Assembly (NCBI GenBank): GCA_030760725.1
Contig: JASWHV010000001.1
Span: 69,895,683-69,959,682, forward strand
Length of the DNA stretch: 64,000 nt
From: Neostapfia colusana
Taxonomy: Eukaryota > Streptophyta > Magnoliopsida > Poales > Poaceae
Direction: 5' to 3'
Made by a program: the position numbers and the translations under genes. Positions 11,569 to 22,486 of this stretch are shown here, in pieces. Every line of letters begins with the position of its first letter. Position 1 is the first letter of the stretch. The notes under the pieces are model-generated. The model was given only the letters and a program-made list of their open reading frames with translations. It was not told the origin of the DNA and ran no database searches.

Positions 11569-11820
11569 GCTCCTATGTAGCTTCGGCTTCCGTGTGATGG
11601 CTCCACTGTACCTTGCACCAACGGATCACTTTGTTCCTCATGACCCTTTCCTTCACGTCCAAAATTTGGACAGGGTGCTCTACGTAGGTTAGATCCTCAT
11701 GAAGCTCGAGCTCATCCATTGGTACTTGTTCTTCTGGTACTCTCAAGCACTTCTTGAGCTGGGATACATGAAACACGTCATGCACGTCGGAGAGGTGCAT
11801 TGGGAGCTCTAATCGATAAG
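11569..11820 (-). pseudogene. Element A integrase C-terminal (chromodomain-type) fragment
   Basis: The minus strand reads YRLELPMHLSDVHDVFHVSQ and continues to HHTEAEAT, followed by TAG where relatives have Trp (TWERE). This is the region between the integrase core and the chromodomain, equivalent to 43590-43860 in element D. On the right it is fused directly to protease sequence at about 11820, so the RT, RNase H and integrase core have been deleted. Confidence 0.9.
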
Positions 11821-12686
11821 CTACCTCTCAGCACATTGGATCACTCCGTTGTGCTTGCTTAACCAATCCATTCCAAGTATTATATCAAGCTCTTGAGAAT
11901 TCAAGACAATAAGGTTGGCAAAGAACTCTACCCCCCTTATTTTAAGGTTCACTTTTGGACATACTATATTAGTCCTCATCTCTCCACCGAGAGAATTAAC
12001 TAACATAGTATATTTCATGTGTGATATGGGCAGATTATACTTGGCAACATACTTGGATGATATGAATGAATGCGATGCTCCGGAATCAAATAAAACAGTA
12101 GCTGGGTTGGAGTTGGCAAGGAACATACCAATCACGACATCCTCAGCCTGTTGCGCCTCCTCAGCGGAGACATGATTCACGTTGCCATGAGCGTAGTTCT
12201 TCAGCCCACGGTTACCTTGATTAGCTCCTCCGTTCGGCCGTGGGTTCTGCTTCGGCGCGTTGATCGGCTGTCCAAGGCCTTTCCTCGGGCACTGACTTGC
12301 AAAGTGTCCCGCCTCTCCGCATGAAAAGCATGCCTTGTTGCCCAAGACAGCAAGGACGCTGGGGAGGGGGTGGTTTTGAGCATAAGCACCCATGTTCGGT
12401 CGGGGCGCAGGAGGTAAAGGCACACGAGGTGCTTGCATGACAGGACGTTGCTGCGGTGGTGGATTAGGGCGAAAAGTAGAAGTGGACGAGCCATATTGCG
12501 GTGCATCTGGGGGCATGAAACGGGGACGTACATTGCTCCCTTGTGGCTGGTATGACATCTTTCTCTTGCCCTCTTGCTCGATCTCACAGATCTTGCTCTC
12601 AACCACTATAGCTTTGTCAACTAGCTTCTAGAAGTTTGCATAGTCATTGTTGAGCAGTTGAACTTGGATCTCATTGTTCAACCCTC
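11821..12686 (-). pseudogene. Element A gag zinc knuckle and protease
   Basis: Read on the minus strand. A Pro/Gln-rich linker leads to a zinc knuckle CFSCGEAGHFASQC (CX2CX4HX4C), then the retropepsin active site VLFDSGASHSFIS and the second block DIILGMDWLSKHNGVIQC. The frame then meets the deletion joint at about 11820 and a stop. The upstream join to gag (about 12607-12690) contains a stop and a frame change. The intact enzyme would cut the polyprotein; this copy is truncated. Confidence 0.9.
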
Positions 12687-13352
12687 TCATGAACAAGTAT
12701 TGCTTCCTTTGATCCGAGTTGACATCCTCGGGGCATACCTTGAAAGCTGCGTGAACTTGTTGAGGTACTCATTCACGCTCTTCTTGCCTTGGCAGAGTCC
12801 TTCAAACTCTTGCCTTTTTAGCATCATGACTCCAACAGGGACGTAATGAGAGTGGAAACTCTCCTTGAACTCAGCCCAAGTGATAGTCTCCTGGTCGACA
12901 TGAGCATTGCAAAGAGCGTCCCACCAATCAGCGGCTGCCCTCATAAGTTGGTGCGATGCGAAGAGAACTTTCTCCCGATCATTGCACTGAACAATAGCAA
13001 GCTTCTTCTCCATGGACTTCAACCAATCGTCGGCCTCCATGAGATCATTAGCTTGTGCAAAAGTAGGCGGTCGAATCCTCATGAACTCTCCCAATCGGTT
13101 GTGAGCCGGTGGTGGTGGTGGTGGGGGTGGTGATGCAGGAACGGGATTGTTGTTGTTGTTGTTGGCTTGCAGCTGACCCAAAGTTTGGATCATAGTTTGC
13201 ATGAGCTGGTTCTGCATAGCCATCAACCGTTGAAGGTTGTTTTCACCAGCCCTGGGGTTATGATTTTCAGGAAACTCAACGTGGCCATCCTCCTGTGGTT
13301 CAGGGTGGCTACGAACGTTCCTCCTTTGCCGGCTGGCGTTTACCCTCACCAT
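12687..13352 (-). pseudogene. Element A gag (capsid region)
   Basis: ATG at 13352 on the minus strand opens a 221-codon frame beginning MVRVNASRQRRNV. A coiled-coil-like stretch (LQRLMAMQNQLMQTM), an Asn run and a Pro run precede the Retrotrans_gag capsid core (MEADDWLKSMEKKLAIVQC and FHSHYVPVGVMMLKRQEF). It leaves frame near 12687, and the capsid end and zinc knuckle lie in the next piece. The ATG sits directly after CTCTCTCACAG, a splice-acceptor-like sequence, as also seen for C1 gag (37562). Confidence 0.87.
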
Positions 13353-13955
13353 CTGTGAGAGAGTTGAGTAGAATAGAAGTTAGAAATTTAGATGGATCCC
13401 CCCAACTATATGCATCAAGGTGGATGAACTAATTAATTTCAGCCTATATGAGGATGTGAACAAGTGCCAAAGCATCTCACATCTCTCTACTATGTGTGGA
13501 TATAGATAACGCTGAAGCGTCCCACAACTCACACTAAACACTCAAACACAAGCAATCATCACAAAAGTTCACACCACACCTATTCAAGCTTATTCAATGG
13601 GAGTCCTAAACTTAATCATGTGAACTGGTGCTGTTTCCGCCATGTGACGGGGGTGGTCCATGCATGGGCGCACGCCATAGTGAGTTGGCAGTCCATGTAT
13701 GGTTAGATGGCGTTGATCGGGGACACCAGCGCCATCTATAAATGGGACATGAGAAAACTTTGAGAAGGAAGAAATAACTCCAAAACATCTGAAGTTATGG
13801 AGCAAGAAAGCATGGGTGTCGTTGTTCAAAAGAAGAGACAAGGAGGGGCTTGAAAGTAGCACCTTGCGGTGGCTGTATTGACAAGGAAAGTGCAGCAGCA
13901 AGAAGTTTTCGAAAATAGAAGCTTAGAGGGGTGTTCCTATGTGTTTTAGAGTGTC
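13353..13955 (-). other. Element A leader upstream of gag
   Basis: About 600 bp of AT-rich sequence without a supported frame. In element sense it ends with a pyrimidine-rich tract and CAG abutting the gag ATG, which suggests a leader intron ending here. Confidence 0.5.
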
Positions 13956-13960
13956 CATTC

Positions 13961-14167
13961 TACCTAGGCTTGCATCCTACGGTCAATGTGGTTCTGATGC
14001 CAATCTGTGCATTCTACCTAGGCTTGCGTCCTATGATCAACGTGGTTCTAATGCCAATCTATGCACTCTACCTAGGCTTGCGTCCTACGGTCAACGTGGC
14101 TCTGATGCAAATCTGTGACTTCTACCTAGGCTTGCGTCATACAGTCAACGTGGCTCTGATACCAATC
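13961..14167 (-). repeat. Tandem 54-bp repeat of the primer-binding region (4 units)
   Basis: TACCTAGGCTTGCRTC recurs at 13961, 14015, 14069 and 14123, a strict 54-bp period. Each unit ends, in element sense, with a variant of the iMet-type site: TTGGTATCAGAGCC next to the LTR (14152-14165), then TTTGCATCAGAGCC, TTGGCATTAGAACC and TTGGCATCAGAACC. Only the first has the canonical core. Confidence 0.9.
14152..14165 (-). other. Element A primer binding site (tRNA-iMet type)
   Basis: TTGGTATCAGAGCC on the minus strand, two bases inside the 5' LTR edge at 14168. It contains TGGTATCAGAGC exactly. Confidence 0.88.
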
Positions 14168-14443
14168 TGTGACGCCCAGTCCCGTAAAACACGGAACCCA
14201 GCTGATGCATATGTGTGCCCAGGATGTTCATCACACATACACATGTAATCCACAAACTAAATTCAGAATATAACCACGAATAATAGGGTTTAAGTACTTT
14301 ATTACATCAATCTCTAACTTATTCTTGCAGCGGAAGTCTCTATCTTATTCTAGCAGCGGAAGTCTCTAAACGATAATGGAAGCAACTAAATAGCAGCAGC
14401 TCCATCTCCAACTCCACAAGCAAATTGACGGTAGATCGCACGC

Positions 14444-14478
14444 CTAATACTCCACATGATCTTCGAAGTACTCTTCTC
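14444..14478 (-). other. LTR block Y (putative last coding exon), element A 5' LTR
   Basis: Same reading as 936-970 (GEEYFEDHVEY then stop), beginning after the acceptor AACAG and ending 276 bp before the LTR end in both copies. Confidence 0.5.
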
Positions 14479-15717
14479 CTGTTGCTGATGTTTGTATGGT
14501 AATGCAAGGGTGAGTACATGTCGTACTCAGCAAGTGCGGGAAAAGTATGACATGTAGCTTACAACAAGGTAGGGAATAAAAAAGCTCATTGCAGAAAGCA
14601 AAGTTTATTTCACAAACACGATAAAAACAACAACTATCTTTAAGTGATTTTAATCCCAACATATATTTAAGTAAAACAGCAACATACCTCCTTCATGATT
14701 CACCACTTTTCATGTCTCAACAAACCATTAATCTTTTTCAACTTTATCTCATTCTCACGATAACCATCTCATGTTCATATCCATCTCATAACCATATAAC
14801 CAAACCAAAACATATTGACATGTCTTAACAGTCCCGAAACCAATCTCATTACCAAGACTCAACAGTCCCGAAACCAATCCCAAGACCATACCATAACCAT
14901 ATCAATAACCATCCTGATAACCATCCCATCTAATCATGTGAGTTGGCTAGACGCTTGTGACCATAAGCACGGCTATCATGATAGTTTTACACTCTTAAGA
15001 GGTGGCACCACTTTACCCACAAGTTTGTGATTTCGTCACCCGTCGGCGACTGCAAAACCTCCATTATACCAGTACACAACCGTTGGTGTATGGCCAAGAG
15101 ATCACAAAATAGCCTTTACAAAGGGGCTACTAGATGTATGGACTCACTAAGGTTTCACCAGCAGACTCGAATCACCAGTCTCCCACCTACGGGCCCCCTC
15201 TTGTGCCATGCAGTTCCCAGAGCAGTCCTCTCTTGACTCCTATTCCCCGCGCCTTCCACGGTCCATAACAATCTAGCAACTTACCTAATTAGTCAGCTAA
15301 ATCGCACCTATGTTTGGCCTTGTGGTGGCACTGTTTTCCTGGCATGTGCTGGCATGAACCGGTCCTTAGATCTACGGCAAGTAAACCACCATCTCATAAT
15401 ACCACATCCTCAAACCAAGATTGCCTAGATCTCCCTTGATTCATATTCATTATTATCATCAAGTTCTTATTATCATTATTCATATGAGTGCAGTAGCTAG
15501 ACACGTTCTATCTCGGCTTCCCATAACCCATAAGCTAAGCGAAGCGAAAAGAAAAACGACCATACCCGACTCATCAACATCCCCGGCGACAAGGATGGTC
15601 AACAAAACTAGTAAACTCCTATAAAATGGTTTCCCATCAAGTTGACTCAAGAATACACAGTTTCACAAACAAAACAGTTTTCAAAACATGGGATCAATAT
15701 GGTCAAGGGGCACTTGC

Positions 15718-15801
15718 CTTGTTCATGTGGCTTTTGTTGCTCTTGCATCTCGATGCTTTGGTGCTGTAGTCCTTCGTAGGTAGCTCCCTAAGATTGTCCT
15801 T
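15718..15801 (-). other. LTR block X (putative internal coding exon), element A 5' LTR
   Basis: 84 nt bounded by ACTAG| and AAG|GCAAGT. It has one in-frame TAG, where the 3' LTR copy has CAG, so it is damaged by a C-to-T change. Confidence 0.45.
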
Positions 15802-16325
15802 CTAGTCACGATCACGCACATACAAGATTCACAGCAATCAATCATTATGCACATACATTACTCAAGATGCAATGGTGCAAATCCTATGATGTTGTTTTAT
15901 TAGACCAGTTTGTACGTATTCTTGCATGTTTTAATGGCTTTGCATGGGGTTTTACGATGAACAAGGGTGTAGGGATCAAGTGTGGACGTGGTAATGATCT
16001 TAACTCAAGATCTAGATCAATTTCACCATCAAAAACCGATCAACACGTGATCTGTCCACACGAAAAGGCTTCTGTTCGAAGAAAAACAGATGCGAAGGAA
16101 ACCGCGATGATGTCGTAAGGTGGTAATGAAGACCTACCTCGCTTCTCTTATGATCGTCGGCTCTTTTCCGGCGACGGCGAGGTGTGACGGCTCGTCGGCG
16201 GTGCTCACCGATGACTGAACTCCGGCAAGGGGTGGAACTCGGCGTGTTAGGGGCTAGGGCCTCCAAGTCGTCGACTCGGGAAGATAGAAAATAGGTACTT
16301 GGTTACGGCCAGGGGTTTTGGGTTT

Positions 16326-16333
16326 TATTTATA
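16326..16333 (-). promoter_or_regulatory. Element A promoter TATA box
   Basis: TATAAATA in element sense, about 190 bp downstream of the last G-box unit. A CT-rich, GC-rising leader follows, typical of a plant transcription start region. Confidence 0.65.
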
Positions 16334-16524
16334 AGGGGTGAAAGAAGAGTCCTACTCCGATTGGATTTCAAATAAGAGTCCTATTCAATTTATTTTGGAT
16401 TTTAACAACTTATCTCCAATTGATTTGGTGCGGTAGCAACGTGGAAATCGTGTCGGTTTCCTCAGTATCGGGTATTCCCGCGCGCACAGGAGAAAAACCG
16501 CTTAAGGATCTAGTTACCTCCGCA

Positions 16525-17440
16525 GGGTAAGCTCCGAAGGAGCCACATGTCCAGCGGGGGCCGGGCCTCCCTTTTCCTCAGGGGCGAGCTCCGGTTGCGT
16601 TGCGTGTCTGGCGGACGGGACCTCCCTCTCCCTCAGAGGCAAGCTCCGCGTGCGCCACGTGTTTGGCGGGCGGGACCTCCCCTTTCTACAGAGGTGAGCT
16701 CTAGGGGCGCCATGTGTCAGTGTCGGACCTCCCCTCTCCTCGGAGGTGGGCTCCGAGAATGCCACGTGTCCAGCAGCGCCGGGCTTCCTTTCTCCTTAGA
16801 GACGAGCTCCAAGGTCGACACGTGTCCATCTTGGTCGGACCTCCCTTCTCATCGGAGGTGAGCTCCGAGAATACCACGTGCCCAGCGGGGCGGACCTCTC
16901 GGAGGCGAGCTCCAAGAGCGACACGTGTCCAACAGCGTCGGACCTCCCGAAGGCGAGCTCTGAGGGTGACACGTGTCCCACGGGGTCAGACCTCTCGGAG
17001 GCGAGCTCTGAGAGCGACACGTGTCCCGTGGGGCGGACCTCATCCCTTCCGCAGGGGTGAGTTCCGAAGTCGACATGTGTCCCGCGGGGTCGGACCTCTC
17101 GGAGGCGAGCTCCGAGAGCGACATGTGTCCCGTGGGGCTGAGCCTCGCTTATCCGCAGGGACTAGCTCCGTAGTCAACACGTGTCCCGCGGGGCTGAGCC
17201 TCGCTTCTTCCGCAGAGACTAGCTCCGAAGTCAACACGTGTCCCGTGGGGCTGAGCCTCGCTTCTTCTGCAGAGACTAGCTCCGAAGGCAACACGTGTGC
17301 AGCGGGGTCGGACCTCGCCCCTTCTCCTGAGGCGAGCTCCGAGCCTGCCACGTGGCCAGCAGTGCCGGACTTCACCCCCTTCGCGGGGATGAGCTCCGAA
17401 GGCGCCATGTGGCCAGCGGCCGCGGGAAGTGTCGGCGGCG
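16525..17440 (-). repeat. G-box tandem array in A 5' LTR U3
   Basis: About seventeen units of 45-59 bp, most with CACGTG or a one-base variant. Units with the tail GGGGCTGAGCCTCGCTT are present three times in a row here (17140-17290) against once in the 3' LTR, showing unit gain or loss. The position upstream of TATA suggests an enhancer; that role is inferred. Confidence 0.82.
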
Positions 17441-17568
17441 CTCCTCGGTGAATTGGAATTGACTCTTTTCAGCTATCTTTGTCCCATTTTAATGATTCTT
17501 TCCCATTTCTATTTCTTTTATATTTTTTTCTATATGCAATGCATGAATATGAAATTGAGGGTGTTACA

Positions 17569-17573
17569 CGCCG
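17569..17573. repeat. Target site duplication CGCCG, right copy (element A)
   Basis: Exact repeat of 655-659; the Tat element's sentence resumes after it. Confidence 0.93.
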
Positions 17574-18840
17574 TCTTAGCGCTGGAGAAGCTCCAAGCGC
17601 TGGCAGTGGCGCAGGAGGCTTCCTCTGGCTACGATGAAGCTAGCCAGCCGCCACCAAGCACGCGCCAGCGAGGGTCGACATCTGCACCCCGTGTGCAGCC
17701 CTCAAACGGTGGGGACGTCCCCGTCAAAGTCGTCTAGATCGGCTCGGATGCCGCCCAGACCACTTGCATTGAGGGGAACATGGGTGAAAAATAGGAACTC
17801 GGGCTCGTCACTTTCCTCTAGGCTAATGTCGACGTATTTTCCTGGCAACCGTCACAGATGCCTGGGGTCCCCATGGAGGTGATTAAGCACCATCTGAAGA
17901 TCTACCCCGACGTCAGGCCGGTGCAACAGACGCCTCAGAACCAGTCCATTGAGCGGCAGAACTTCATCCGTGAAGAAATCAAGAAGTTGCTCAATGCCGG
18001 CTTCATCCGAGAGGTCCACCATCTACAATGGCTAGCCAACCTTATTGTCGTCCCCAAGGCTGATAGGAAACTTTGTTGTGCGTCGACTAGACCACTCTCA
18101 ATAAGGCAGCCAGAAGGATCCTTTCCTTCTCCCTCACATAGATCAAATAGTGGATTCTACCTCAGGCTGCAATCTACTTTGCTTCCTAGATGCTTACTAT
18201 GGTTTTCATCAAATACCAAAGTCTAAAGAAGATGAAGAGCATATTGCTTTTATAACAGTGGATGGCCTATTTTGCTATGTATCCATGCCTTATGGTCTCA
18301 AGAATGTGCTTCCGCACCTTTGTACGTGCCGTGCATAAGACATTCGGAGACCTCATTCAAGACCTATTAGAGGTGTATGTCAATGCTCTCGTAGTTAAAA
18401 TAAAGTTGCATGCATCCTTGCTCAACAACCTTGCCTTAGTCTTTGACAGGCTGCGTTCAACCCGCACGAAGTTGAACCCGGACAAGTGTATGTTTGGAGT
18501 CTCTGCCAGAAAGCTACTCAGCTTCCTGGTTTCACACCGGGGAATCGAAGCTAACCTAGAGAAGATAAAGGCTCAAGGAGATGTGGCCCCCCGACCATAT
18601 AAAAGATATGTATAAGATCACGGGTTGCTTGGCTGCGCTCAGTCTGTTTATCTCTAGACTGGCAGAGCGCGCTCTCATGTTCTTCAAGCTTTTGCGCAAG
18701 CTTGGACCCTTTGTCTGGACCAAGGAGGCAGATGAGGCGTTCCAGGGGCTGAAGAAGTACCTCACAACGCTGCCAATCATGGTGGCTCTGGAACAAGACG
18801 AGACTCTACTTCTCTACATCGCTCCACAGCAGAGGTCGTA
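17574..18840 (+). pseudogene. Tat-lineage Ty3 protease end and reverse transcriptase
   Basis: Continues the outer element after element A. It reads LALEKLQALAVAQEA, then QMPGVPMEVIKHHLKIYPDV and IREEIKKLLNAGFIREVHH (RT fingers), then the palm in other frames: FLDAYYGFHQIP and YVSMPYGLKN. The YVDD catalytic box has decayed to VYVNALVVK. Connection blocks follow (TRTKLNPDKCMFGVSARKLL, then LTGCLAALS-like). Several frameshifts and stops occur. The RT is dead. Confidence 0.88.
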
Positions 18841-20257
18841 AGCATGATCCTGATCGCTGGGCGGCCAGAACCACAACGACCCCAAGTCCCAGACAAGGCT
18901 CCTACCACAGGTCTTGGGTCCCAGGACTCAGACCTCACAGGGGGGCCAGGCGATAAGAAGCTAGTCGGGTCCTAGCCCACAAGACCTGACAACAAAGATG
19001 CATTCGGGTCCCAGCTCCCGGAGTGTGGTCCAGGACATGAGGGCCAGGAGCCCTCGGGTCCCGGACCACTGCAAGAAGACGCACTGGACCCCCCCCCCCC
19101 CCGGAGAGAGTCCGGACCACCCAGCGTCTAGCCTACTACATCAACGAGGTCCTCCATGATGCCAAGACGAGATACTTGGAGGTGCATAAGCTGCTCGATG
19201 CAGTACTCATTGCATCAAGGAAGCTGCACCACAACTTCCAAACTCACAATATTTCAGTGGTCACTTCATACCCACTGAAAGCCGTGCTCCACAGCCTCAA
19301 CGCAACTAGGAACGATGCAAAGTGGGCTACCGAGCGGGTGGAATTTGAGCTCGACTTCTTGCCACGCCATGCGGTTAAGAGTCAGGCGCTGGCTGACTTT
19401 GTAGCTGAATGGGCACAACCACCATGCCACCGAGTGGGCCATGACAGCAGTGAGCTGAAGCCTAGAGCTCCGGTCTTCAACGAGCCCCACTGGACACTTT
19501 ACTTCGACGGCCCCCACACAAGCAAGGTGCTGGAGCGGGGGTCTTGCTCCTCACCCCGACCGGAGAGCAGTTCAAGTACATGGTGCAGCTTGACTTCAAG
19601 GCAACCAACAACATGGCAAAGTATGAGGCTCTCATCCTCAGGTTAAAAACCTCGCTATCTCTTGGCCCCCGGCGGTTGTTGGTCAAAGGTGATTTCCAGT
19701 TGATCATCAAGCAAGTCAAAGGAGAATGCTGCTACAATGATCCCCAACTTGCATCATACCTCCTCCAAGTGCAAAAGTTGGAAAAAGACTTCCAAGTCTT
19801 GGACCTATGCCATGTCCCTTGCGCCAACAGTACAATCGCTGACGACCTGTCAACAAAGGCTTCCACTTGGGCTCCAGTGCCTGAGGGAGTCTTTGTAAGG
19901 AAGTTGCTGTGACCTACAGCCTGGCCTGCCGAACCAGGCGAAGGGGGCAAGACCAACACCTCAAAACTGGCGGTCCCAGCAACCCTGCTACCATAGAGCC
20001 TGCTAAGGATCGTAAATGTCACTGGGGACTCCGTGCAACCCGGCGCTCAAGATCCAGAAGCTCAAGTAGGTCCCGATGCATGGATCACGGAGATCCGGGA
20101 CTACTTGAAAGACAACATCCTTCCTGATGAACATGCATCCGCTGCACAGATCGTTCAGTTGGCTAAAAGATACACGCTGGTAGAGGGGGATCTCTATCGG
20201 TGTGGCGCCAATGTCGTCCTGTTGTTGTGCATAACCCGGGAAAAGGGTTGCTACTTG
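18841..20257 (+). pseudogene. Tat-lineage Ty3 RNase H, second RNase H and start of integrase
   Basis: Begins with a degenerate linker containing a 14-base C run (19089-19102). RNase H follows (RYLEVHKLLDAVLIASRKL, SQALADFVAEW). A second RNase H-like domain then appears: WTLYFDG, VQLDFKATNNMAKYEAL and LLVKGDFQLIIKQVKGE. Dual RNase H is a known mark of the Tat lineage. The start of the integrase region (WITEIRDYLKDNILPDEHAS, LAKRYTLVEGDLYR) runs to GCYL at 20257, where the C1 LTR begins. Multiple frame breaks; not functional. Confidence 0.87.
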
Positions 20258-21286
20258 TGTAAAGGCCCAAGATTTCACTTGCTAGAGTGTTCATCACATC
20301 ACCCACACCACAACTCATTTTGTGGAGATCTCATGAACACATGTGAAGAGCAAGTAACCACTATCAATAGGTTGATTAGAGGAAAAACTCACAAATCGGT
20401 AGTTTCACGTACCGCCACCGTAGAAGAAAAGGTGCGCCTAGTCATGCTGCAGCTGTAGGAGAAAACCATTTTCCATTTCACGCGGGGTAGAGCGAGTATT
20501 TCTCACTTATTTCCACAGTGTGTATTAGGGTTAGCGATCGGTCGATGGCAAAATTCATTGCACAGAGGCAACCGCCACTCGAGCTGCACACCGCACACGT
20601 TCTAGAGGCCCTTGAGCTCCTCCTCGATCAAAAACCAGCGAGAAAGACCCACCGGAACCCTAGTTTCACTGAGGAACAGTTCAGCGGAAGAGGGGGTCAC
20701 AAAGGAGGTCCAGTTTGCCGGTCTTTTGGGTCCAAACTTAGGCCATCCCAAGGTTCTCGAGGCTGCCCTGAACGTAGTGACAATATTAGCGCACGAAGAG
20801 GGTGACTGGAGCCACTGGAACACGGTCCCGATGAGGTGCAGTGGCATAGCGCTCGTCGCCGGCGAGCTATGGCGGTTAGCCGTCGACAGCGATGTGTCCA
20901 TTGTATTCAGCATCCAAAACTAGGTGGGGGCGGTGAGTTTCACCGTCGCCGGCGAGCTAGGTTACCGGGAACGCCGACCTCGTTGGAGCTCCGGCGGCTT
21001 GGGGCAGCGGCGTCTCGAGGTAGACGAAGACCCCGGCCCCACATTTCAGCGACCCGGCAAAGCGAGCGCGGCGGCTTAAATTAAACTAAGCACACGGGGC
21101 CCGCTTTCAGCGACTGTTTAAGCGCGGGAAGGATTTTCTGTAGGAAAATAAATCAGGAATCAGCCCAAGCTTTAGAAATTCATAACTTTGTGTAGAATTG
21201 TCCAAATTTAGTGAATCAAATTTTGTTGGATTCAGCTCTCTGAGTACTTTCAAACAATACAGGTTTCATCCTTTTAAAGTCTTTAG

Positions 21287-22486
21287 CTTTGGGAGAGAAT
21301 GATTGAACACCGCCTGAGGAAAGTGACTAATGTCACTAAAAACCAGTTTGGTTTTATGCCTGGGAGGTCTACAATAGAGGCGATTTTCTTGCTTCGTAAG
21401 CTTATGGAGAGATATAGAGAGCAGAAGAAGGACTTGCATATGGTGTTCATCGACTTGGAGAAGGCGTACGACAAGATACCAAGGTCAGTCATGTGGTGGG
21501 CACTAGAGAAACATAAAGTGCCAACAAAGTACATTACCCTTATCAAGGATATGTACAGTAATGTTAGGACAAGTGTGCACGTAAGTGATAGTGAGACTGA
21601 TGCATTTCCTATCACGGTAGGACTACATCAAGGATCAGCTTTGAGCCCATACATCTTTTCCTTGGTGATGGATGAGGTGTCGAAGGATATACAAGGGGAT
21701 ATCCCTTGGTGCATGCTCTTTGCTGATGATGTAGTGCTGGTAGATGAAACTAGAGATGGTGTTGATAAGAAATTAGAGTTATGGAGACAAACCTTAGAGT
21801 CCAAGGGGTTTAGACTTAGTAGGACCAAAACCGAGTATATGAGGTGTGACTTTAGTGGTGTTGGTCGTGAAGAGGGAAATGTTAGTCTACAAGGACAAAT
21901 AGTACCTAGAAGGGACTCTTTCCGATACTTAGGATCAATGTTACAAAGCAATGGCGATATTGATGAGGATGTTTGCCACAGGATCAAGGTAGGGTGGATG
22001 AAATGGCGACAAGCATCTGGAATCCTATGTGATAGGAAAGTCCCACAAAAGCTAAAAGGGAAGTTCTATAGGACGGTGATCAGACCCGCGATGCTCTATG
22101 GGGCGGAATGTTGGCCAACTAAACGACAACATGTCCAACAAATGAGTGTCGCAGAGATGCGCATGCTACAGTGGATGTGCGGGCACACGAGAAGAGACCG
22201 AATAAGGAATGAGGCGATTCGTGATAAGGTAGGGGTGGCGCCGATTGAAGAGAAGTTAGTCCAACATCGACTTAGGTGGTTTGGACATATCCAACGGAGA
22301 CCTCCAGAAGCACCGGTTAATAGTGGGATTTTAAGAGGTAGAGAAAATATTAGGAGGGGTAGAGGACGACCAAGGTTGACCTGGGAAGAGGCGGTCAAAC
22401 GAGATTTGAGAGATTGGAATGTATCCAGAGACTTAGCTCATGATAGGACCGCATGGAAAGTAGCAATTCATGTGCCAGAATCGTAG
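21287..22486 (+). pseudogene. LINE reverse transcriptase, C-terminal part
   Basis: About 400 codons open to the natural stop at 22484-22486. Visible motifs: finger GFMPGRSTIEAIF, palm A FIDLEKAYDKIP, palm B GLHQGSALSPYIFSLVMDE, catalytic MLFADDVVLVDE, and a conserved tail TWEEAVKRDLRDWNV. The endonuclease and first RT part are absent through 5' truncation, the normal outcome of target-primed reverse transcription. No stop lies in the remaining frame, so the insertion seems younger than the surrounding LTR. It has no start of its own. In an intact LINE this protein nicks DNA and copies its RNA into the nick. Confidence 0.9.

Larger units (their letters stand above)
660..17568 (-). mobile_element. 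Element A: Ty3/gypsy Tekay/Del-like retrotransposon, non-autonomous, nested
   Basis: Element A lies on the minus strand. The 5' LTR is at the right (14168-17568), followed leftwards by a tRNA-iMet-type primer site, gag, zinc knuckle, protease, the tail of integrase, a polypurine tract and the 3' LTR (660-3930). Boundaries are set by TG...CA ends and the CGCCG duplication. RT, RNase H and most of integrase are missing at about 11820, so it cannot encode its own transposition. Element B interrupts it at 4019-11563. The two LTRs are clearly homologous along their length but carry scattered substitutions and differ by about 130 bp, much of it in a tandem array. The lineage call comes from the protease, the chromodomain-type integrase tail and the long LTR. 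Confidence 0.93.
14168..17568 (-). repeat. Element A 5' LTR (3401 bp)
   Basis: Homologous to 660-3930. In element sense: U3 with the G-box array (17440-16525), TATA box (16333-16326), GC-rich leader with a possible donor GCGAG|GTAGGT near 16133, block X, a 1239-bp spacer, block Y and the end. It is longer than the 3' LTR mainly through about two extra array units near 17150-17290. Confidence 0.93.

Noticed and set aside
13961..14167. Regular repeats resembling a CRISPR array
   Set aside because: Contiguous 54-bp tandem units without unique spacers, next to a retroelement primer site in plant DNA.
16514..17451. Similar repetitive frames, up to 245 aa
   Set aside because: Same array in the other LTR copy; periodic peptide caused by the DNA repeat.
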